A stretch of DNA of 39,800 nucleotides from assembly GCA_964625745.1 (NCBI GenBank), contig CAZVCJ010000014.1, positions 1 through 39,800 of the forward strand. The letters run 5' to 3'. How positions within the stretch are numbered: the stretch's first letter is position 1; each line of letters opens with the position of its first letter. The position numbers and the translations under genes were made by a program. Shown piece by piece: positions 16,373 through 26,104 of this stretch. This DNA comes from CAZVCJ01 sp964625745 (GTDB lineage: Bacteria; Chloroflexota; Anaerolineae; VGOG01). The notes below the pieces were generated by a model. That model saw only the letters and a list, made by a program, of their open reading frames with translations, was not told where the DNA came from and did no database searches.

Positions 16373-16430
16373 TGACTTTTGTCATAGACAGATGGCTGTC
16401 CTGATGATATAATAAGGACAGTAGTTTTTT
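16373..16430 (+). promoter_or_regulatory. Composite promoter/hairpin element, copy 1 (upstream of the Fe-S operon)
   Basis: TGACTTTTGTCA at 16373-16384, -35 TAGACA at 16385-16390, 17-bp spacer, -10 TATAAT at 16408-16413. CTGTCCT (16396-16402) pairs with AGGACAG (16415-16421) so that the -10 box lies in the loop, and six Ts follow (16425-16430). GGGAGGA and ATG 16448 come next. The same plan recurs at 36331 and 38242. Here the stem is shorter (7 bp plus a possible G-U pair) than in the other copies. Confidence 0.75.
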
Positions 16431-16447
16431 GGTGGGAGGAGATGGGG

Positions 16448-16717
16448 ATGAGTAGGACATGGACTTTGCCCCAGGTTGACGAGACTCGCTGCACGCTCTG
16501 TGGGCTGTGTGTGGAGGTTTGCCCTTGCCACGCCGTGGAGCTGGGGGAACAAGGGCCTATATTCTCCTGCCCGGCAATATGCCCCACCCCTGATACCTGT
16601 ATTGCGAGTGCAAATGACTGTCGTCTGTGCGAAGAGGTCTGTCCCACCGGTGCCATCACCTGTGCCTTCGAGATTGTCCTGGAGGCTGGAGACGTGAAAC
16701 ATGACTATGTTCGGTGA
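16448..16717 (+). CDS. Small 4Fe-4S ferredoxin-type protein
   Basis: An 89-residue protein. The ribosome site GGGAGGA (16434-16440) is one base from the ATG at 16442 but seven from the ATG at 16448, so the start is MSRTWTLPQ. It has one classical cluster motif, CTLCGLCVEVCP, and a second Cys-rich set with a CRLCEEVCP motif. Two extra cysteines lie in SCPAICPTPDTC, suggesting an altered ligand arrangement. Likely an electron carrier for the Fe-S/sulfur operon that follows: its 3' end overlaps the IscS-like gene by 17 bases. Transcription is probably from the element at 16373. Confidence 0.85.
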   Translation: MSRTWTLPQVDETRCTLCGLCVEVCPCHAVELGEQGPIFSCPAICPTPDTCIASANDCRLCEEVCPTGAITCAFEIVLEAGDVKHDYVR

Positions 16718-17870
16718 ATTCGTTTACCTGGATAACGCCGCCGCTACCCGTCTGGACGAGCGTGTGCTGGAGGTGATAAAGCCCTACTTGTTTGAGACTT
16801 ATGCGGTGGCCACCTCCCAGTTCGGCTACTCGCCGGGCATCGAGGCCAGGGATGCCCTGGACGCTGCCAGAGCCACGATTGCCCGTGCCCTGGGGGCCGC
16901 GCCTGAGGAGTTCATCTTCACCTCCGGGAGCACTGAGTCCAGCAATATGGCCCTCAAAGGCGTCGCCCTGGCCCTGGGCGAGAAGAAGGGCAGGCACATC
17001 ATCACCTCCAGAATCGAGGATTTCGCCGTCCTCCACAGCGCCAGAGCCCTGGAAAAGCAGGGCTTCCAGGTGACCTATCTCGGTGTGGACGAGCACGGGC
17101 GGCTGGACCTCGATCAACTGCGCGAGGCAATAACGCCGCAGACGATTCTGGTCTCGGTCCAGGCGGCCAACCAGGAAATCGGCACGCTGCAAGACGTGGC
17201 CGCCGTCGGCGCGATCTGTCGAGAGCGTGACGTGTTGTTCCACACCGACGCTACGCACAGCTTCCTGCGGGTGCCGCTGGACGTGCGAGAAGTGCCGGTT
17301 GACCTGGTCACAGTGGCGGCGCATCTGATCCACGGCCCCAAGGGGGTGGGCGGATTGTACGTGCGCCAGGGCACGCCATTGGCCAAGTGGATGGACGGCG
17401 GCTTTCAGGAGTTCAACCTGCGGGCCGGGTCGGAGAACATCCCCGGCGCGGTCGGGTTCGCCAGGGCGGTGGAGTTGGTGACGCCAGAGGAAACGGCTCG
17501 CCTGCAAGATATGCGCGACCGACTGATCGAGCGGCTGCTGCGGATTCCGCACTCGCGCCTCAACGGCCATCCCGTGCTACGGCTGCCCCACAACGCCAAC
17601 GTCTCGTTCCGCTTCGTCGAGGGCGAGTCCATCCTGCTGCACCTGGATATGCGGGGCTTCGCCGTCAGCACCGGCTCGGCCTGCTTCAGCCGCTCGTTGG
17701 AGGCCAGCCACGTCATCCTGGGCATCGGCGGCAACCACGAGCGGGCGCACGGCTCGGTGCGCTTTACCTTTGGCCGCTTCAACCAGGCCGAGGACGTGGA
17801 CGCGGTGGCGGATGCCATAGCGGACGTGATCGAGAAGTTGCGGGCCATCAGCCCGTTGGGGAAGGAGTAA
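16701..17870 (+). CDS. IscS/NifS-like protein lacking the PLP lysine
   Basis: A 389-residue fold-type I aminotransferase-class protein: FVYLDNAAATRLDERV, FTSGSTESSNMALKG, HTDATHSF, IHGPKGVGGLYVRQG, FNLRAGSENIPGAVGFA, and the active-site loop STGSACFSRSLEASHV with Cys328. Where cysteine desulfurases have His-Lys with the lysine binding PLP (SAHKIYGPKG), this protein has AAHLIHGPKG: His208-Leu209. The codon is CTG, so more than one base differs from AAG. Archaeoglobus fulgidus IscS also lacks this lysine and has no desulfurase activity, but can give its Cys to an IscU-bound cluster. Here an IscU fusion is the next gene, so a similar role is plausible. GGAG lies nine bases before ATG 16701. Confidence 0.88.
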   Translation: MTMFGEFVYLDNAAATRLDERVLEVIKPYLFETYAVATSQFGYSPGIEARDALDAARATIARALGAAPEEFIFTSGSTESSNMALKGVALALGEKKGRHIITSRIEDFAVLHSARALEKQGFQVTYLGVDEHGRLDLDQLREAITPQTILVSVQAANQEIGTLQDVAAVGAICRERDVLFHTDATHSFLRVPLDVREVPVDLVTVAAHLIHGPKGVGGLYVRQGTPLAKWMDGGFQEFNLRAGSENIPGAVGFARAVELVTPEETARLQDMRDRLIERLLRIPHSRLNGHPVLRLPHNANVSFRFVEGESILLHLDMRGFAVSTGSACFSRSLEASHVILGIGGNHERAHGSVRFTFGRFNQAEDVDAVADAIADVIEKLRAISPLGKE

Positions 17871-17937
17871 TGAGTAACGAGGAACGAGTAACACGAAACA
17901 CGTGATATGCGTGACGACCGCGAGGAGGTAAGTGCAA

Positions 17938-18573
17938 ATGCCATTACCATACAGTGAGACCGTGATGGAACATTTTCGACATCCGCGCAACGTGGGGCGG
18001 ATCGAGGACGCCGACGCCAAGTCAATCGAGGGCAGTCCTGCCTGCGGTGACATGGTGGCCGTCTATCTGAAGGTGGACCCGGAAGACCTGCGCCTCACCG
18101 ACGTCAAGTTCGAGTCCTACGGCTGCGCCTCCAACATCGCCACCGGCTCCATCATCACCGAGCTGGCCAAAGGCAAGACGCTGGAAGAGGCCAAGGCGAT
18201 CACCTGGAAGCAGGCCTCGGAGGCGCTGGGCGGCCTGCCGCCGATCAAGACGCACTGTTCTGTGTTGGCCGTGGACGGGCTGCGGGCGGCCATCCAGAAC
18301 TACGAGGAGCGCCATGGGCTGGTCAAGGAGCGCGTGCCGACCACCGTCGAGGTGGTGCGCAAGCGGCTGAAGCACGTGATGAACCCGCTGGTCGGGCTCG
18401 ACCTGGTGCGCACCAAGGTGGTCAAAGACATCGAGGTCAGCGACGGGACGGTGCGCGTGGTGCTCGACCTGCCTGCCGACCACCAGTTCGCCGCTAACAT
18501 TCGCGAGGAGATCACGGAAAAGATCGAGCCTTTGTGGGACGTGGACAAGGTAGTAGTGGAGTTTACGGAGTGA
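17938..18573 (+). CDS. IscU-type Fe-S scaffold fused to a MIP18/DUF59 domain
   Basis: A 211-residue fusion. Residues 1-125 form an IscU/NifU-N scaffold with its three cluster cysteines and the conserved Asp: SPACGD (Cys36, Asp38), YGCASN (Cys63) and KTHCSVLA (Cys107). Residues about 135-211 (VEVVRKRLKHVMNPLVGLDLVRTKVV to VDKVVVEFTE) match a MIP18/NifU-C-like alpha/beta domain, though its DPE motif is altered and no CxxC is present. AGGAGG nine bases before ATG 17938 sets the start over the GTG at 17932. It follows the lysine-less IscS-like gene by 67 bases. Likely builds clusters on the N-terminal domain and helps delivery with the second. Confidence 0.88.
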   Translation: MPLPYSETVMEHFRHPRNVGRIEDADAKSIEGSPACGDMVAVYLKVDPEDLRLTDVKFESYGCASNIATGSIITELAKGKTLEEAKAITWKQASEALGGLPPIKTHCSVLAVDGLRAAIQNYEERHGLVKERVPTTVEVVRKRLKHVMNPLVGLDLVRTKVVKDIEVSDGTVRVVLDLPADHQFAANIREEITEKIEPLWDVDKVVVEFTE

Positions 18574-18582
18574 GGTGGAACA

Positions 18583-18852
18583 ATGGCTGAGATCAAGGTG
18601 GATACCCGAGAAGCGAAGTGCCCGGTGACTGAGGCACATATCACCGTGGATTGCCGGGGGGAGACTTGTCCCGTGCCGCTGGTGGAGACCCGCAAGGCGC
18701 TGCGCCGGGCCGCGCCGGGCGACGTGGTCGAGGTGGTGGGCACGCACCCGGTCTCGAAAAAAGAGATCCCGATGGCGGTCGAGGCCCTGGGGCTGGAATT
18801 GCTGAGCGTCGGGGGAACGGACACCGACTGGACGATCTGTATTCGGCGTTGA
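18583..18852 (+). CDS. TusA-family sulfur carrier protein
   Basis: An 89-residue protein with an N-terminal extension and then the TusA/SirA domain: VDCRGETCPVPLVETRKAL with the CPxP motif whose Cys carries persulfide sulfur, and VVEVVGTHPVSKKEIPMAVEALG. Ten bases separate it from the IscU fusion stop, so it is in the same operon. It likely accepts sulfur from a desulfurase (SufS at 19328 has the catalytic residues) and passes it on. Its stop codon overlaps the first base of the cysK fragment frame. Confidence 0.92.
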   Translation: MAEIKVDTREAKCPVTEAHITVDCRGETCPVPLVETRKALRRAAPGDVVEVVGTHPVSKKEIPMAVEALGLELLSVGGTDTDWTICIRR

Positions 18853-19113
18853 GAAAGTCACGATCAACCCCCTATCCAGCGTGAAGGACAGGATCGGGGT
18901 GAGTATGATTGATGCCGCGGAGCGTGATGGATCTATTAAAGAAGACACCATCATCCTGGAGCCCACCAGTGGGAACACCGGCATCGCCCTGGCCTTCGTC
19001 TGCGCGGCCCGTGGCTACAGGCTGGTTCTGACCATGCCCGACACGATGAGCCTGGAGCGCAGGAGCCTGCTGAAAGCGTTGGGGGCCGAGCTGATTTTGA
19101 CTCCCCTGGCAAC
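18851..19113 (+). pseudogene. Cysteine synthase (cysK) fragment
   Basis: In frame from 18851: EKVTINPLSSVKDRIGVSM, then IILEPTSGNTGIALAF, YRLVLTMPDTMSLERRSLL and KALGAELILTPL. This is the part of O-acetylserine sulfhydrylase holding the PLP lysine (SVKDR) and the substrate loop (TSGNTG). The first 30 or so residues and the C-terminal two thirds are missing. The sequence switches directly into a ThiF-like piece in another frame near 19108. The fragment is clean up to the junction, so the loss is recent or an assembly artefact. Confidence 0.8.
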
Positions 19114-19283
19114 GTGGAGGAGATCATCGGTGATGTGGACCTGGTCCTGAATGGAACGGATGACTTCGAATCGAGGTTGATTCCCACGAACTCACCGTCT
19201 TTCCTGATGGCCGCGCTATCGTCAAGGGCACGACCGACGAAGTCCTGGCCAGGACGCTTTATGCTAAATACATCAGCTTGTAG
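19108..19283 (+). pseudogene. ThiF/MoeB-type adenylyltransferase remnant with internal deletion
   Basis: Two pieces in different frames. GNVEEIIGDVDLVLNGTDDFE (19108 on) matches the E1-like segment VDLVLDGTDNFETR. Then from 19173 another frame gives DSHELTVFPDGRAIVKGTTD and LARTLYAKYISL before TAG 19281, the typical C-terminus of ThiF/MoeB-family proteins in such sulfur clusters. The ATP-binding core and the middle, about 150 or more residues, are gone. Together with the cysK piece this fills the 475-base stretch before sufS. Confidence 0.7.
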
Positions 19284-19327
19284 AGAGGCACAAGAAACCT
19301 GGTTTCTCGCTCCAAGTGGAGGAAACT

Positions 19328-20614
19328 ATGAATGTGGAAAAAATCCGAGAAGACTTCCCCATCCTGCAGAGGAAAATCAACGGCCATCCGCTCATCTACT
19401 TCGACAACGCCGCTACCACCCAGAAGCCGCAACAGGTGCTCAACACCATTCAGACATTCTACACGCGATACAACGCCAACGTCCACCGCTCGTCCCACAC
19501 CCTGGGGCAGGAGGCCACCCAGATGTACGAGCAGGCCCACGAGAACGTGGCCCACTTCATCAGCGCTGAAGACGAAAGGGAAATCGTATTCGTCCGCAAC
19601 AGCACGGAGGCCGTCAACCTGGTGGCCTATTCCCTGCTTCACGGCGAGAGCGAAGGGCTAAGGCTTGAGCCCGGTGACGAGATCGTCCTGACCATCATGG
19701 AACATCACTCTAACCTGGTGCCCTGGCAGGTTCTGAGGGACAAGGGAGGCGTGGTGCTGAGGGTGGTGGGCATCAACGACGATGAAAGGCTGGACCTGGA
19801 ACAACTGAAGCGGCAGGTAAGCGGGAAGACGAAGCTGGTCTGCTGCACCCACGTCTCCAACGTGCTGGGGATCATCAATCCCATCCGCGAAATCGGGCGG
19901 ATCGCCCACCAAGCTGGAGCCCTCTTTTTGGTGGATGGGGCGCAGTCGGTGCCCCATATACCGATTGATGTGAAGGAGCTTGGCTGCGACTTCCTGGCCT
20001 TCTCCGGGCACAAGATGCTGGCCCCCATGGGCATCGGGGTGCTGTATGGAAGAAGGGAGTTCCTGGAGGAGATGACGCCCTTCTTATACGGCGGGGACAT
20101 GATAGCCGACGTCAAGTTGGAGGGGGCGAGGTGGAACAAGCTGCCCTGGAAATTCGAGGCGGGGACATCCAACGTCTGTGGCGGGATAGCCCTGGGCGGG
20201 GCGGTCGAGTTGAGAAGCGGCCAGCGCCTGGAGGGAGCGGTTGACTACCTTCAGCGAATTGGGATGGATAAAGTGAGGGCGCACGAGAAGGAGCTCACCG
20301 AATATGCGCTGGCTGGCCTGCGAGCCGTCCCAGGTGTTCGGCTATACGGCCCTTTGAACCTGGATGAGCGAGTGGGTGTCATAGCCTTCAATGTGATCAA
20401 GCGCGGCGAGCTGGTTGATTCCCACATTGTGGCCGCGTTCTTGAACGACGAGGGCATAGCTGTGCGGTCGGGGGGGCACTGCGCCTATCCCCTGGCCGAC
20501 CGATTGGGCGTAGAACGAACAGTGCGGATCAGCTTTTACATCTACAACACCAGAGACGAGGTGGACTGCTTCGTCGAGGTCTTAGACGACATCGTGAGGC
20601 ACAGACTTTTTTAG
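19328..20614 (+). CDS. sufS: Cysteine desulfurase, SufS type
   Basis: A 428-residue group II cysteine desulfurase that takes sulfur from cysteine as an enzyme persulfide. ATG 19328 follows GGAGG; an upstream in-frame ATG at 19316 is less well placed. Motifs: DNAATTQKPQQV, HRSSHTLGQEATQMYE, FVRNSTEAVNLVA, LVDGAQSVPHI, the PLP lysine in FSGHKMLAPMG (Lys229) and the catalytic Cys385 in RSGGHCAYPL. Unlike the IscS-like gene upstream, all catalytic residues are present. It is probably the real sulfur donor for the island. Ten bases separate it from the IscU-like gene. Confidence 0.95.
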   Translation: MNVEKIREDFPILQRKINGHPLIYFDNAATTQKPQQVLNTIQTFYTRYNANVHRSSHTLGQEATQMYEQAHENVAHFISAEDEREIVFVRNSTEAVNLVAYSLLHGESEGLRLEPGDEIVLTIMEHHSNLVPWQVLRDKGGVVLRVVGINDDERLDLEQLKRQVSGKTKLVCCTHVSNVLGIINPIREIGRIAHQAGALFLVDGAQSVPHIPIDVKELGCDFLAFSGHKMLAPMGIGVLYGRREFLEEMTPFLYGGDMIADVKLEGARWNKLPWKFEAGTSNVCGGIALGGAVELRSGQRLEGAVDYLQRIGMDKVRAHEKELTEYALAGLRAVPGVRLYGPLNLDERVGVIAFNVIKRGELVDSHIVAAFLNDEGIAVRSGGHCAYPLADRLGVERTVRISFYIYNTRDEVDCFVEVLDDIVRHRLF

Positions 20615-20624
20615 GGAGGACGCT

Positions 20625-20996
20625 ATGTACAGCGAGGAAGTACTGGAGCACTTTAGAAATCCGCAAAACGTCGGTGCCATTGAGGACGCCGATGGCTTCG
20701 GCCAGGCAGGGGGCGGCCCCAAGTGCCCTGAGGACATCACCTACTTCTGGATCCGGGTGTCCGATGGCCGTCTGGTCGAGGTCAAACACAAGACCTTGGG
20801 TTGCCCCGTGGCCATCGCCGCCAGCAGCATGACCAGCGTCATGGCTCAGGGCAGGACCTTGGCAGAGGCCCTGCAGATCACGCCGGAGATGGTAGCGGGA
20901 GCGCTGGGTGGCATCCCGGAGCGGAAAGCGGATTCCACCGTCGGCCCCGAAGCCTTGCGTCAGGCAATTGCCGACTATTGGGCAAGGAGAAAGTAG
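20625..20996 (+). CDS. IscU/SufU-like scaffold variant lacking the third Cys
   Basis: A 123-residue protein with the IscU-type start YSEEVLEHFRNPQNVGAIEDADG. The first cluster motif is altered (GGGPKCPEDITYF instead of NPxCGD), the second is kept (KTLGCPVAIAASSM), and the third Cys, normally in a K(x)xC segment, is absent: the place reads IPERKADSTVGPEAL. It may bind metal or a cluster with only two cysteines, or act as an adaptor. It sits directly after SufS with AGGGAGG before its ATG, as SufU does. Confidence 0.82.
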   Translation: MYSEEVLEHFRNPQNVGAIEDADGFGQAGGGPKCPEDITYFWIRVSDGRLVEVKHKTLGCPVAIAASSMTSVMAQGRTLAEALQITPEMVAGALGGIPERKADSTVGPEALRQAIADYWARRK

Positions 20997-21009
20997 ACAT
21001 GCTATCAAA

Positions 21010-21391
21010 ATGTACGAGCGGATAAAAGAAGAAGCGCCATCCCACCATCGGCAACAACGTGGTGATTGGTACGGGAGCGACGATACTTGGTCCCATCACC
21101 GTGGGAGACAATGCCAAAGTCGGCGGCGGCGCGGTGGTGATCAAGCCTGTTCCTCCCGGAGCAACGGTGGTGGGAGTGCCGCCGAGGATCGCGGGGCCAA
21201 AGAAGCCGAAAGGCCCAGGGACAAACCTGGAACACGGCAGGTTGCCCGATCCGGTGCTGAAGTCCATAAGCGAGATTTTAGACAGGCAGAGCAAGCTCGC
21301 GGAAAGGGTGCGGGAGCTGGAGACGGCCCTGCCAGGGGTTGTCCCTTTGGCCTTGCCCACGGAGGAGATCAGAATAGTGTCATTGACAGGA
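21010..21391 (+). pseudogene. Serine O-acetyltransferase (cysE) with internal deletion
   Basis: ATG 21010 starts MYERIKEE, the usual beginning of CysE. After about eight codons the sequence jumps, with a frame change inside an AAAAGAAGAAGCG stretch, to the end of the hexapeptide domain: KRHPTIGNNVVIGTGATILG, VGDNAKVGGGAVVIK, PPGATVVGVPPRIAG, then a C-terminal coiled-coil tail. Roughly 150 internal residues with the catalytic His/Asp are missing. The tail frame stays open into the MIP18 gene, because no stop is left before it. Confidence 0.8.
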
Positions 21392-21400
21392 GGAGGGAAA

Positions 21401-21676
21401 ATGGAAACACGAATTCGCGAGGTCCTGAAAGAGGTGATTGATCCAGAGGTTGGGATCAGCGTCGTAGATTTAGGGCTGATCAAAGAGATCGTCATCAACG
21501 GCGGATCGGTGGAGGTGCGAATGGTTCTGACCACGCCCGCCTGCCCACTGGTTGATTATCTCGTTGAGCGGGTGATGCGCAAAACCGAGAGTGTAGATGG
21601 AGTTGAGAACGTCGAGGTGACCCTCCTGGACGAACCCTGGAGTTGGGAGCGCTTCGCCAATAGGACAGATAGCTGA
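21401..21676 (+). CDS. MIP18-family (DUF59) Fe-S assembly protein
   Basis: A 91-residue single-domain protein: IREVLKEVIDPEVGISVVDLGLI with the conserved DPE motif, VRMVLTTPACPLVDYL with the TPxCP Cys of SufT/PaaD-like proteins, and VEVTLLDEPWSWERF. ATG 21401 follows AGGAGG, so it is a separate gene even though the broken cysE frame runs into it. It likely helps mature Fe-S proteins with the SufS and IscU-type proteins upstream. A 7-bp hairpin (GACAGAT...ATCTGTC, 21664-21682) overlaps its stop. Confidence 0.9.
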   Translation: METRIREVLKEVIDPEVGISVVDLGLIKEIVINGGSVEVRMVLTTPACPLVDYLVERVMRKTESVDGVENVEVTLLDEPWSWERFANRTDS

Positions 21677-21703
21677 TCTGTCAGGCTATGAGCTTCGATA
21701 GCA

Positions 21704-22426
21704 ATGAATTCCATAAGCATTCCCCTGGTCTTCCTGGCCGGCTTGTTGTCCTTCCTCTCGCCTTGCCTTCTCCCACTGGTGCCAATTTATATCAGCTACC
21801 TATCGGGAAGCAGCATCTCTGGCGAGACATCATCCAACCGCTGGCACGTTCTTAGCCACGCCCTGTTCTTCGTCGCGGGCTTCACCCTGGTCTTCGTTAT
21901 CCTCTTCGGCCTGCCCACCACTATCCTGGGCAGCGCTTTGCAGCAGTATAGAGACTGGATAACCAGGATCGGCGGGGCGATCCTGGTTTTATTCGGCCTG
22001 CACACCATGGGGATCGTCACCATCCCTGTCCTCAACATGACTCGCCGGGTAGATGTGGGGGCGGAGATGAAGCAAGGCTACGCTCGCTCGGCCCTGTTGG
22101 GTGTGACTTTTGCTGCGGGCTGGACACCCTGCATTGGCCCACTGCTGGGCACGGTGATGACGCTGGCTTTCGCCGAACCCTCACGGGCCTTGATTTTCAT
22201 CTTTACCTATGCCATGGGCCTGGCTATCCCCTTCCTGCTGGCGGCGGCGCTACTGGCGCAGGCCACCGGCTGGTTGAAGCGGCTCAACCAGCATAAGCGG
22301 GCGGTGGAGATCGTCAGCGGGTTGCTGATGGTCGGGGTAGGGGTCTTGCTCATCACCGGCACGTTCTCCGTGCTAAACAACTATTTCATCCGCATCACAC
22401 CTGAGTGGTTGCTGCAGTACCTGTAG
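21704..22426 (+). CDS. ccdA: CcdA-type thiol-disulfide membrane transporter
   Basis: A 240-residue protein with six predicted membrane helices. The paired active-site cysteines lie in FLSPCLLPLVPIY (helix 1) and AGWTPCIGPLLG (helix 4), the CcdA/DsbD-beta arrangement that passes electrons from cytoplasmic thioredoxin across the membrane. The next gene is a TlpA-like lipoprotein, the usual outer partner, which fits a cytochrome c maturation or exported-thiol reduction pair. The ribosome site before ATG 21704 is weak. Confidence 0.93.
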   Translation: MNSISIPLVFLAGLLSFLSPCLLPLVPIYISYLSGSSISGETSSNRWHVLSHALFFVAGFTLVFVILFGLPTTILGSALQQYRDWITRIGGAILVLFGLHTMGIVTIPVLNMTRRVDVGAEMKQGYARSALLGVTFAAGWTPCIGPLLGTVMTLAFAEPSRALIFIFTYAMGLAIPFLLAAALLAQATGWLKRLNQHKRAVEIVSGLLMVGVGVLLITGTFSVLNNYFIRITPEWLLQYL

Positions 22427-22492
22427 ATTGGAGGTTAGAAGTCAGGCCGACCCTCCGACCAACTGACCATCCGGCCAAATGGAGATACATAA

Positions 22493-22798
22493 ATGGACAA
22501 GTTCTTGCTGTCTTTACGTTGGCTCCCGTTGATTATCCTGGCCACGCTGCTGGTGATCTCGACCGGGTGCCAGACCTCTGGTGAGCAAAGAATAGTTGAG
22601 CCTGCTGTGGGCAGTAATGCACCTACCTCGAAGGTCAAAGGAGCCCAGGCTCCGGACTTCACGCTGACCGATCTGGACGGCGCTGAGGTGCCGCCAGGCG
22701 ACCTGCGAGGCCAACCGGTGCTCATCAATTTCTGGGCCACCTGGTGACCGTACTGCATTCGATGTCATATTCATGGAGGGAAAAGCGATGGCAGATAA
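22493..22798 (+). pseudogene. TlpA/ResA-type lipoprotein cut after the CxxC; TGA at the first Cys
   Basis: From ATG 22493: a lipoprotein signal (LIILATLLVISTGCQ, lipobox Cys), a linker, APDFTLTDLDGAEVPPGDLRG, then VLINFWATW followed by TGA (22745-22747) and PYC. TlpA proteins read WATWCPPC here, so TGA codon 85 replaces the first redox Cys, giving U-P-Y-C88. Reading on gives only 16 more codons before TAA 22796. The rest of the thioredoxin fold is missing and the DsrE gene begins. No convincing SECIS hairpin was found. Either a damaged former selenoprotein or a simple truncation. Confidence 0.7.
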
Positions 22799-23231
22799 GG
22801 TGACCATCATCCAGCACAGTGGCGACATGGACAAAATCTACAGCGCGCTGATCATCGGCAACGGGGCGCTGGCGATGGGCATGGAAGCGACGATTTTCTT
22901 CACCTTCTGGGGACTCCAGCGGCTGCGAAAGGATAACGCCCTGAGCCTGCCGAAAGGTGGCCTGGAAAAAGGCCCGCTCTCCAAAATGCACATGCTGGGC
23001 CTGGGGAAGCTGATGATCGAGCAACGCATGGATAAAGCCAACGTGGCCTCATTGGAAAGGCTGATGGCCGACTTCAAGGAGCTGGGCGGCAAGATCATCG
23101 CCTGCGAGATGACCATGGAGATCATGGGCATCAGCCGGGAGGATCTGCGCGAGGAATTGATTGACGATTACGGCGCCGTGGGGACCTACATCCAGGAGGC
23201 TCGCGAGTCGGCCATCACGCTGTTCATATAG
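22788..23231 (+). CDS. DsrE/DsrF-like family protein
   Basis: A 147-residue protein. GGAGGG (22775-22780) sets ATG 22788 over the in-frame ATG at 22773. It begins KVTIIQHSGDMDKIYSALII and has GMEATIFFTFWGLQRLRK, a central helical lobe and GGKIIACEMTMEIMGI, the DsrE2-type pattern in which the Cys can carry persulfide sulfur. It fits the sulfur-handling island just upstream and probably takes part in sulfur transfer with TusA-type proteins. It overlaps the last codons of the broken tlpA. Confidence 0.88.
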   Translation: MADKVTIIQHSGDMDKIYSALIIGNGALAMGMEATIFFTFWGLQRLRKDNALSLPKGGLEKGPLSKMHMLGLGKLMIEQRMDKANVASLERLMADFKELGGKIIACEMTMEIMGISREDLREELIDDYGAVGTYIQEARESAITLFI

Positions 23232-23295
23232 GGCAGGGAGCTGGGCAGCCGGGTAGCTGAGCCGGTGAGCCAGGAGTAATAAGGAGGTCGAGGAG

Positions 23296-25917
<2,622 letters not shown>

Positions 25918-25939
25918 AAACTGGAAGGAGGTGAGCAAG

Positions 25940-26104
25940 ATGGCAGTAGATCCGGTCTGCAAGATGGAAGTGGATCCCAAGAAGGCCCCAGCCAAGAGCG
26001 AGTACAAGGGCAAGACCTACTACTTCTGCGCCCCAGGCTGCAAAGTGGCCTTTGAGAAGGACCCGGAGAAGTATCTCAAGGGTGAGGGCGAACACGCGCA
26101 CTGA
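25940..26104 (+). CDS. YHS-domain metal-binding protein
   Basis: A 54-residue protein that is almost entirely a YHS domain: VDPVCKMEVDP at the start and YYFCAPGCKVAFEKDPEKYL at the end, with three cysteines that can bind metal, and a His-containing tail. AAGGAGGTG precedes the ATG by about seven bases, and it starts 22 bases after copA. Stand-alone YHS proteins next to copper ATPases are thought to hand over or sense copper; here that is by context. Confidence 0.92.
   Translation: MAVDPVCKMEVDPKKAPAKSEYKGKTYYFCAPGCKVAFEKDPEKYLKGEGEHAH

Noticed and set aside
21059..21676. A fusion of the acyltransferase tail with the MIP18 protein
   Set aside because: The MIP18 part has its own ATG with AGGAGG at 21389-21394, and the cysE part is a deletion remnant, so the open join is incidental.
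22745..22798. SECIS element in the tlpA fragment
   Set aside because: Only a 3-4 bp stem (GCAT/ATGT) can be drawn after the TGA, too weak to support.
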